From: Methylophilales bacterium MBRSF5
GTDB lineage: Bacteria > Pseudomonadota > Gammaproteobacteria > Burkholderiales > Methylophilaceae
Length of the DNA stretch: 64,000 nt
NCBI GenBank assembly: GCA_001044335.1
Contig: CP011001.1
Location: forward strand, 372,001-436,000
Direction: 5' to 3'
Part shown: positions 57,149 to 64,000 of the stretch, one piece after another
Layout of the letters: every line of letters begins with the position of its first letter
Position numbering within the stretch: position 1 is the first letter of the stretch
The notes under the pieces: generated by a model
Database searches by the model: none
The model's input: only the letters and a program-made list of their open reading frames with translations
What the model was told of the DNA's origin: nothing
Program-made: the position numbers and the translations under genes

Positions 57149-58574
57149 GGGTATCTGAGCCACCAACAAGTATTTCATCAATTTTTAAAGTCGGCTGCCC
57201 AACCCCAACAGGGACACTTTGACCATCTTTGCCGCATGTACCAACTCCAGTATCCAATGATGAGTCATTTCCCACCATTGAAACTTTTTTAAGGATATCA
57301 GGACCATTACCAACAATGGAGGCTCCTTTGATTGGCTGGGTGATTTTTCCATCTTCAATTAACCAAGCAAGCGAAGATGAGAAGACAAATTTGCCACTGG
57401 TGATATCTACCTGACCACCACCAAAATTTGGAGCATAAATTCCTTTTTTTACTGATTTAATGATTTCATCAGGGTTATATTTGCCATTGGTCATAATCGT
57501 ATTAGTCATTCTGGGCATAGGGATATGGGCGTAAGACTCTCTTCGGCCATTTCCAGTAATTTCCATATTCATTAGTTTTGCATTTAGAGTATCTTGCAGA
57601 TAATTTTTTAGAATCCCATTTTCAATTAAAACAGTTCGCTGCGTAGGGTTACCTTCATCATCAATATTTAAAGAACCACGTCTGTCCTGGATAGTCCCAT
57701 CGTCAACAATAGTGATATCACTATGAGCCACCTGCTTTCCCATCAGTTTAGAAAAAGCGGAAGTACCCTTGCGATTAAAGTCTCCCTCAAGACCATGTCC
57801 AATAGCTTCGTGGAGGAGAATACCTGGCCAACCAGGACCTAGAACGACAGGCATCAATCCGGCAGGGGATGGTATCGCTTCAAGGTTAGTTACCGCTTGG
57901 TGGTATGCTTCATCAATGTAAAGATCAAGGACGTCGTCAGTAAAATAATCAATACTATATCGGCCGCCACCTCCAGCTGTTCCGATTTCCCTTCGATTTT
58001 TGTCTTCAATAATAATGCTAAGTGATAATCGAACAAGAGGGCGAATGTCACTCTTCATATCAGAGAGTTTATTTGCAATTAAAATTACATCATATTCAGC
58101 AGCAATCGAAGCACTGACTTTAATAATTCTTTTATCTCGGGAAAAAGCTAAACTTTCGAGTTTTTTTAATATTTCAATTTTTTTTTCGCCCGTATTTATG
58201 ATTGGATCAATACTTGGATAAAGCTGTTGGGGTGTGTTTGAGTTAACTTGAGGAACAGATTTATTCTGACCCTGAGATCTTAATGCATTAATAATTTCAC
58301 AGGATTGGGTAAGGGTTTGAAAATTTACTTCGTCAGTATATGCATATGCGGTTTTATCCCCAGACACCGCTCTGACACCACAGCCATTATCAATATTAAA
58401 TGAAGCATTTTTTACTGCACCGTCCTCAATAGCTAAAAATTCATTTTTAGAGTATTGAAAATATAAGTCGCTGTAATCGATATTCTTATGATTCAAATTA
58501 TTCATCACTTTTTGAATTTTTTGATTATCAAGTTCTGCTGGATTTAATATGAGATTATTTATTTCGTTATTCAT
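57141..58574 (-). CDS. tldD: TldD metalloprotease subunit
   Basis: 477 residues. The zinc-protease motif HEAIGHGLEGDF (HExxxH) is intact, as are YAYTDEVNF near the N-terminus and SSSLAWLIEDGKITQPIKG near the C-terminus. TldD works with TldE (PmbA) as a heterodimer that degrades unfolded peptides and matures some RiPPs; tldE is not in this window. It follows yhdP with an eight-base overlap, a gene order conserved in beta- and gammaproteobacteria. Confidence 0.96.
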   Translation of the reverse strand: MNNEINNLILNPAELDNQKIQKVMNNLNHKNIDYSDLYFQYSKNEFLAIEDGAVKNASFNIDNGCGVRAVSGDKTAYAYTDEVNFQTLTQSCEIINALRSQGQNKSVPQVNSNTPQQLYPSIDPIINTGEKKIEILKKLESLAFSRDKRIIKVSASIAAEYDVILIANKLSDMKSDIRPLVRLSLSIIIEDKNRREIGTAGGGGRYSIDYFTDDVLDLYIDEAYHQAVTNLEAIPSPAGLMPVVLGPGWPGILLHEAIGHGLEGDFNRKGTSAFSKLMGKQVAHSDITIVDDGTIQDRRGSLNIDDEGNPTQRTVLIENGILKNYLQDTLNAKLMNMEITGNGRRESYAHIPMPRMTNTIMTNGKYNPDEIIKSVKKGIYAPNFGGGQVDITSGKFVFSSSLAWLIEDGKITQPIKGASIVGNGPDILKKVSMVGNDSSLDTGVGTCGKDGQSVPVGVGQPTLKIDEILVGGSDTQG

Positions 58575-61500
58575 CTTTATTTTTAAATATATTTAGTTTT
58601 TCTAGAATACTTTCAGATGGTTGGATGACTTCTTCATCCACCAGTTCAGATAATTCTTCTGATTTTGGTTTATCTACTTCAATTGGGTCATCCCATGTTC
58701 CTATGATTTGATATTCATCTGTTAAAACTTTATTAAGAGGATCTTTTAATACTTTTTGAGCAATAAAGGCAGCAGCACCAGCTAGAGGACCACCCGCTAG
58801 AGCAGCAAGGGATAGCGAATCACTCACAAAGGGTTTGACAGTAACATGAAGATTTTGCGTTTCTTCAATAATATCAACTTCACCATCCATTAAGACCTCT
58901 GCAGCAGGACCAACCATTTTAAAATTATTTGAAGATAAAATTCCAGAATTGACTCGTACCCCAGCATTAATGGAGTCAAATATAAAACCCTTGGAGAATA
59001 AATCGCTAAAGTCTAGAGTCAATCTTTTAGGTAAGTTTTGCAATGTAAGTAGACCAAACAATCTTCCAATACCAGGTTTAGCTTCAAGTATCTCACCTTT
59101 ATCAATATCCATAGAAAAATTACCGCTTACCTGATTTGAAGAGAAGCCAAAAGGACTCCCTTCCCAGTTGGCTATGCCATTAAATCTGGCAATTCCCTTT
59201 TTGATCAAATTAGGATACCCAAGCTGTTCTAAAGTTTTTTCTAAGTCATCTGCCTTCCATTTAAAATCTATTTTGGTTTGTGTGCCAATTTCTTTTGCCT
59301 GCCATTCCCCATCTGCTTTAAATTCATGATGAGGGTTGGTGATAGTGAAATTTTCTATTTTCCAAATTTGATTATTTATATTTGATGCCTGGATATCAAA
59401 TTTGCCCATGCTTTTATCATCGAGGATAACTTCATCTATCATCAAATCAATGAATACTGGCTGTGCGGTGGTCGGTAAATTATCTTCGTCATTTAATTTA
59501 CCTATTTGTTTATCTTTTGAAATGATAAATTTATTAAATCTCCCTGTTAGCTTTCTTTCGTTGTTATCCCACAATGCATTACCTTTAATTTCATTTGAAT
59601 ATAAGGAAACTTTAAGATTATTATTAGATGGAAAAACAACGGTCTCCAATCGATGAAGGTTGAAACCATTTACAATTAATTTTTCAAAATTAAGTTTTGA
59701 CTTACCAATCCTAAATGTTTCTTTCTTGTTATCTGATTTCAAATTAAATAGTGATGAAAAATCATCCAGGTCAACATCTTTGAAGTTTGCAAAAATTGAT
59801 ATTCCGTTCCTGTCTTGGAACTCTTCATTGGACAGGATATTAATCTGACCAGACCAACCATTTTTGCTCATGTAAATCTTGCCGTTGACATCATTGTCCA
59901 GCCTAATAACATAGTTTGTTAAGTTATCTTTTGATGGTTTTTTAACAATGGACAAGATTTTTACTTCACCCTGTTTTTTATTTAATGGATAAGGCCCATT
60001 AATTTCTATTCCTTTTAAATCAGTTTCTAAAGACAAGGAATTTGATTGTTCAGTAATATTAGATTTTAAAATCCACTCTGCAGACCCTTGGACCTTATTA
60101 GCCCAACCTGATCCTAAATTATTAATAAAGAATGTTTCATCAATTTTTCCAGTAGCATTAATTTTGGTTAAATTGTCCTCAACCAGAACATCTATATTTG
60201 TCGGCATTTCAAAAACTGATCCTGATGCATTTTTAAGTTCATAAAAGTTTGGTTTAATATTGAGAATTCCATTTAGATTGTTTATTTGAGGAAGACCTAT
60301 TCTTGGATTTTGAATGACTACATTATTTAGTTCATATTTTACATCAAAGTTAATTTCATCTGGATTAGTGATTGGGTAATTAATTGTAAGGTTAAGTATT
60401 GCATTTCCATTCGTAATCAGCTGATTTGTGAATTCTTGAGTATCCTCGTATAGAGGCGAGTTATTAATGGCCTGAATTAAACTATTAGTGCCTCCACTGG
60501 TAATCCAGTGGGTATTTATCATTAAATCTGATTCAGACAGATCAGATATGACTTCCAAAGATGAAATATTCTGATTAGCCACTGTTCCATCTTTTGCTAA
60601 TAATCTTAGGATATTAGAATCAAGACTGAATAATATATTTGCCTTTTCAATCTCAGGATAACCTGTCGCGAACTCGATGTTTGCATTATTGTAACTGCCT
60701 GTGATTTGAATATTTGAATTTGCATTTTTGTCGAAGAGCTTATCAAGCTCACCTTTGATAGTGATCTTTGTATTTTCAATGCTTCCTGCAAGCAAAGATG
60801 TATCGAGCCAATTTAGTAGATCTGGGTCAGTATTTTTTGGGTAGTATTTTTTTATTCTAGAGATGTCTGGAACAGATAAAGTGATAGCTAGATCTAGATC
60901 CGGTTGTTTTAAATTTTTAAGATTGACTGTTCCAGATGTTAATAAATTTAGATCATTGTTATTAAGTAATACATTTGTAAATTTAAAATTTTCTCCGTCA
61001 ATCTTGATTACACCATTAAAAGTATCGAAGGTTAAATTTGTTCTAAGTCTATCCTCTTGATTAAAAGAGATATTTTTACTAGCAATATCAAGAAAACCTT
61101 TATTATTTTTAATATCAAAGCTAGCTGTAAGATTTTTAAATCCAGGAAATTCATTATGTGAATTAATACCAAAATTGATTAGAGATCCAGCTGCTATAAG
61201 TTCTTTATTTTTTTTCCATGATAACTGTAGATTTTTAATATCACCTGTGGGGCTATAGTCATCAAGATAAGATTTTAACTCTTCAAAAAATGGAGTCTGA
61301 TTAATTATCGATTCAGCTGCATCAATATTCAACTGATTTAATTTTAATTTAAAAGATTGCGCTACATTATCTTTGACTAGGATTTCAAATGCACTGTTTT
61401 GGATATCAATATTATTTGTTTTAAAGTTTAAATTTGTGGAGGCTATTTTTTTTATATTATTATTGTTGTCAAAAATTGCACTACCAGATAATTCAGAAAT

Positions 61501-62409
61501 ATTAATGTACTTATCTTGATTATCATTAAAGTTCCCAATGTAATTCTCTATACTGAAAGATGTTTTAATTTCTTGAATTTTATTCTTAACAAATACAATG
61601 TTTAGTTTTAACTCACCATAGCCTTGCTTGACATCGAAAGGGTACTCAATCCAGGGCTTAAATGCAGGTAAAAATGCCTGTGAAATATTTACCTTCATCT
61701 TTGTTTTAACTTGATCAAAGTGATCAATAGAATCCAAATCAAAGAACCCATCTACATAGACTCTTTCTTTTGTTCCTTCTGACACTAATGCATTTAAATT
61801 AAATTTATGACGATCCAGGTAGGTCAGATATGTAGGACTTGTGTAGGTCAGGTTTATACCGCTAATTGTTAAATCTTTTGCTGCTCTATATTCATCCCTC
61901 CATGTTATTTTTCCATTGATTATTCTGACTTCATGTTGGTTAAGAAGCCAATCAGAGAAGGATGATTCAGTTGATTCGATGATCTCAACTCCTGCAATTC
62001 TTAATTTATTATCAACAGTCCGTTCAACTAAGATATCAAGATCACCAATAATAATTTGATTTAAGATTGGCTGAAATTTGAGTATGCTAAGCCATGATAT
62101 TTCAAAGTCGATAGCATTTAAATTAATGGTTTTATTGTTATCCCGGTCTGTAATAGAAAAATTTCGCAATTGAAAACGGGGGTTCGTAATATTCCATACA
62201 ATGTTGAGCTTATCAATCGAAACCTCACCACCTGTTTCTTTGGCGATAAAGCTTTCAATATTTTGTTTGTAGTTCTCTACATTAGGAATGAGGAAAAAAT
62301 GGTAGGCAATGGCTGCAGATAAAATGAGAATTGATGCTAGTGAAAAAATGCCGTAATAAAAATATTTTATCTTTTTGGATTTTAAAACGGCATTAATTGT
62401 TCTTAGCAT
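58567..62409 (-). CDS. yhdP: YhdP, AsmA-like phospholipid transport protein
   Basis: 1280 residues with one N-terminal membrane helix (about 18-40) and a very long beta-rich periplasmic part, ending in an AsmA-like C-terminal domain (KPGIGRLFGLLTLQNLPKRL; FVSDSLSLAALAGGPLAGAAAF) and a short acidic tail. E. coli YhdP is about 1266 residues and forms, with TamB and YdbH, bridge-like proteins carrying phospholipid to the outer membrane. It lies between acs (nine-base gap) and tldD. Confidence 0.94.
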   Translation of the reverse strand: MLRTINAVLKSKKIKYFYYGIFSLASILILSAAIAYHFFLIPNVENYKQNIESFIAKETGGEVSIDKLNIVWNITNPRFQLRNFSITDRDNNKTINLNAIDFEISWLSILKFQPILNQIIIGDLDILVERTVDNKLRIAGVEIIESTESSFSDWLLNQHEVRIINGKITWRDEYRAAKDLTISGINLTYTSPTYLTYLDRHKFNLNALVSEGTKERVYVDGFFDLDSIDHFDQVKTKMKVNISQAFLPAFKPWIEYPFDVKQGYGELKLNIVFVKNKIQEIKTSFSIENYIGNFNDNQDKYINISELSGSAIFDNNNNIKKIASTNLNFKTNNIDIQNSAFEILVKDNVAQSFKLKLNQLNIDAAESIINQTPFFEELKSYLDDYSPTGDIKNLQLSWKKNKELIAAGSLINFGINSHNEFPGFKNLTASFDIKNNKGFLDIASKNISFNQEDRLRTNLTFDTFNGVIKIDGENFKFTNVLLNNNDLNLLTSGTVNLKNLKQPDLDLAITLSVPDISRIKKYYPKNTDPDLLNWLDTSLLAGSIENTKITIKGELDKLFDKNANSNIQITGSYNNANIEFATGYPEIEKANILFSLDSNILRLLAKDGTVANQNISSLEVISDLSESDLMINTHWITSGGTNSLIQAINNSPLYEDTQEFTNQLITNGNAILNLTINYPITNPDEINFDVKYELNNVVIQNPRIGLPQINNLNGILNIKPNFYELKNASGSVFEMPTNIDVLVEDNLTKINATGKIDETFFINNLGSGWANKVQGSAEWILKSNITEQSNSLSLETDLKGIEINGPYPLNKKQGEVKILSIVKKPSKDNLTNYVIRLDNDVNGKIYMSKNGWSGQINILSNEEFQDRNGISIFANFKDVDLDDFSSLFNLKSDNKKETFRIGKSKLNFEKLIVNGFNLHRLETVVFPSNNNLKVSLYSNEIKGNALWDNNERKLTGRFNKFIISKDKQIGKLNDEDNLPTTAQPVFIDLMIDEVILDDKSMGKFDIQASNINNQIWKIENFTITNPHHEFKADGEWQAKEIGTQTKIDFKWKADDLEKTLEQLGYPNLIKKGIARFNGIANWEGSPFGFSSNQVSGNFSMDIDKGEILEAKPGIGRLFGLLTLQNLPKRLTLDFSDLFSKGFIFDSINAGVRVNSGILSSNNFKMVGPAAEVLMDGEVDIIEETQNLHVTVKPFVSDSLSLAALAGGPLAGAAAFIAQKVLKDPLNKVLTDEYQIIGTWDDPIEVDKPKSEELSELVDEEVIQPSESILEKLNIFKNKDE

Positions 62410-62418
62410 TAAAACATT

Positions 62419-64000
62419 TTAAACTTTTTGCTTGAGTTGATCCAGGATTGCAGGATTTTCCAGAGTAGAAATATCTGCGGTGATTTCCTCATCTTTGGCA
62501 ATTGATCGAAGTAACCTTCTCATGATTTTCCCAGATCTCGTTTTAGGTAAATTATCACCGAATCTAATCTCATCAGGTTTAGCAATAGGTCCAATTTCAT
62601 TTCCTACCCATGCGCGTAATTCATTGACTATTTCTGTCGCTTTCTCGGCATTAGGTCGATCTGATTTTAAAACAACAAAGGCGATGATGGATTCCCCTTT
62701 GACGTCATGGGGTCTTCCAACAACAGCTGCCTCAGCGACCAAGTCATTGGCAACTAATGCAGATTCAATTTCCATTGTTCCTAGTCTATGACCTGAGACA
62801 TTTAGTACATCATCAATTCTACCCATGATAGTAAAATAGCCTGATTCAGCATCTCTTACAGCACCATCACCAGCCAAATATAATTTTCCACCTAATTCAC
62901 TGGGGAAGTAACTATTTTTAAATCGTTCTGGGTCACCCCATATTGTTCGGATCATAGATGGCCATGGTTTTTTTATTACCAGCAGTCCACCTTGCCCCCA
63001 TTCTAGATTTTGACCAGTTTCGTCCACTACATCAATTGCAATTCCAGGAAAAGGGAGTGTGCAAGAGCCTGGAACTAGGGGAGTGCTACCAGGAAGGGGT
63101 GTGATGACATGCCCGCCAGTTTCAGTTTGCCAAAAGGTATCAGCAATTGGACATTTTGAATTGCCTACATTTTCGTAGTACCACATCCAAGCTTCAGGGT
63201 TAATAGGCTCCCCAACTGTTCCCAAAATTCTTAATGAACTTAAGTCAAATGATTTTGGATGAACAGCCTCATCACTTTCAGAGGCTTTTATCAATGCTCT
63301 TATGGCAGTTGGCGCTGTATAAAAGATAGTTGCTTTGTACTTTTGTACAATTTCCCAAAAACGACCAGCATTGGGGAAGGTAGGCACTCCTTCAAAGATA
63401 ATTTGTGTTCCACCCAGTGCTAATGGACCATACGCCACATAAGTGTGACCGGTAATCCAACCCACGTCCGCGGTACACCAAAAGATGTCGTCATCCCTTA
63501 AATCAAAAGTCCATTTGGTGGTGTTGATTGCATGAAGCAGATATCCCCCTGATGAATGTTGAACTCCTTTTGGCTTTCCTGTTGATCCTGAGGTGTACAA
63601 AAGAAAGAGCGGATGCTCTGCATTTACCCACACTGGCTCACATTCTTCTTTTTGATTCTTACATAATGCATGCCAATCAATTTCATTTTCTTTTAGAGCT
63701 GCTTCTTTACCAGTTCGATTTAAAACAATAACTTTTTCAACCGAATCACAACCACCTAGAAGAATGGCATCATCAACAGCGGTTTTTAGTGGGAGCTCTT
63801 TACCCCCTCTATTTTGATAGTCGGCTGTGATGATAAGTTTTGCTCCAGCATCAATAACTCTCTCTTGAATACTTTTTGCAGAGAATCCACCAAAAACAAC
63901 AGAGTGTGTTAAACCAATTCGTGCACAAGCCTGCATGGCCACAACAGCTTCAATACCCATGGGGAGGTAAATGATGACACGGTCGCCTAAATTTAAGTTA
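62419..64000 (-). CDS. acs: Acetyl-CoA synthetase (N-terminus beyond window edge)
   Basis: The frame is open past the right edge: residues before the internal Met at 63960 read GDRVIIYLP, conserved in Acs, so the gene is truncated by the window, missing roughly the first 110-130 residues. It holds the AMP-binding signature [19 protein letters not shown], the WQTETGGH motif, [20 protein letters not shown] and the C-terminal [14 protein letters not shown] with the lysine usually regulated by acetylation. It activates acetate to acetyl-CoA. It is followed closely by yhdP, probably by chance of packing rather than function. Confidence 0.96.
   Translation of the reverse strand, partial: NLNLGDRVIIYLPMGIEAVVAMQACARIGLTHSVVFGGFSAKSIQERVIDAGAKLIITADYQNRGGKELPLKTAVDDAILLGGCDSVEKVIVLNRTGKEAALKENEIDWHALCKNQKEECEPVWVNAEHPLFLLYTSGSTGKPKGVQHSSGGYLLHAINTTKWTFDLRDDDIFWCTADVGWITGHTYVAYGPLALGGTQIIFEGVPTFPNAGRFWEIVQKYKATIFYTAPTAIRALIKASESDEAVHPKSFDLSSLRILGTVGEPINPEAWMWYYENVGNSKCPIADTFWQTETGGHVITPLPGSTPLVPGSCTLPFPGIAIDVVDETGQNLEWGQGGLLVIKKPWPSMIRTIWGDPERFKNSYFPSELGGKLYLAGDGAVRDAESGYFTIMGRIDDVLNVSGHRLGTMEIESALVANDLVAEAAVVGRPHDVKGESIIAFVVLKSDRPNAEKATEIVNELRAWVGNEIGPIAKPDEIRFGDNLPKTRSGKIMRRLLRSIAKDEEITADISTLENPAILDQLKQKV

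Overview
The window is a dense, AT-rich chromosomal segment from a betaproteobacterial methylotroph with a streamlined genome. It fits the Methylophilales OM43 / 'Candidatus Methylopumilus' type. The reasons are an mxaRSACKL methanol-dehydrogenase maturation cassette, a complete oxidative pentose-phosphate branch (zwf, gnd, pgl) of the kind used for cyclic formaldehyde oxidation in ribulose-monophosphate methylotrophs, and betaproteobacterial gene order (aat-bpt-tyrA-aroA-cmk-rpsA-ihfB-lapB-pyrF, metG/apbC, trxB/ftsK-lolA-rarA-serS, earP-efp). Many genes overlap at their starts or stops, no gap exceeds about 140 bases, and I saw no tRNA, rRNA, IS, prophage or CRISPR. Placement to genus is inference; no marker gene was compared.

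Layout. 1-5508 (minus): mxaR-S-A-C-K-L running into a truncated ygfZ. 5605-7353 (plus): fabA-fabB. 7346-7714 (minus): a Mth938-like protein. 7763-12997 (plus): alaA-hom-thrC-thyA-folA. 13009-18215 (minus): gnd-zwf-dcd-Orn/Lys/Arg decarboxylase, with pgl divergent at 18340. 19014-22178: apbC (minus) divergent from metG (plus). 22182-30081 (minus): a nine-gene run aat-bpt-tyrA-aroA-cmk-rpsA-ihfB-lapB-pyrF. 30100-31735 (plus): a TraB/GumN-family protein and a SpoU methyltransferase, convergent with hslO (minus). 32608-34743: a TonB-dependent siderophore receptor behind two tandem perfect Fur boxes. 34744-35902 (minus): DUF3301 protein and gluQ. 36042-38410 (plus): ammonium transporter, ispD, ispF. 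38391-39852 (minus): trxB and a Smr-domain protein. 39985-45454 (plus): ftsK-lolA-rarA-serS, convergent with rpiA. 46163-49525 (plus): mfd, convergent with an AddA/AddB-type helicase-nuclease pair (49522-55062). 55090-57138 (plus): greB-earP-efp, convergent with yhdP-tldD (58567-62409, 57141-58574). 62419-64000 (minus): acs, cut by the right edge.

How the genes work together: mxaRSACKL proteins prepare periplasmic methanol dehydrogenase; zwf/pgl/gnd oxidise hexose phosphate to CO2 and regenerate ribulose 5-phosphate, with rpiA interconverting the pentoses; EarP rhamnosylates EF-P, whose Arg32 is present; Aat and Bpt supply leucyl N-degrons; the Fur-controlled receptor and the ammonium transporter are the visible nutrient-uptake genes.

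The points most worth a second look are: an MDH maturation cassette with no MDH structural gene beside it and with ygfZ translationally coupled to its end; ribosomal protein S1 lacking the sixth S1 domain; an AddB-like nuclease that seems to have lost cysteines of its iron-sulfur site; two Fur boxes exactly 22 bp apart that overlay a promoter; a convergent hairpin shared by the ends of efp and tldD; two perfect inverted repeats upstream of the ammonium transporter; and a recurrent TGTTTATAAT promoter element, in one case so close to the start codon that the mRNA may be leaderless. I did not find a wholly novel multi-gene system.
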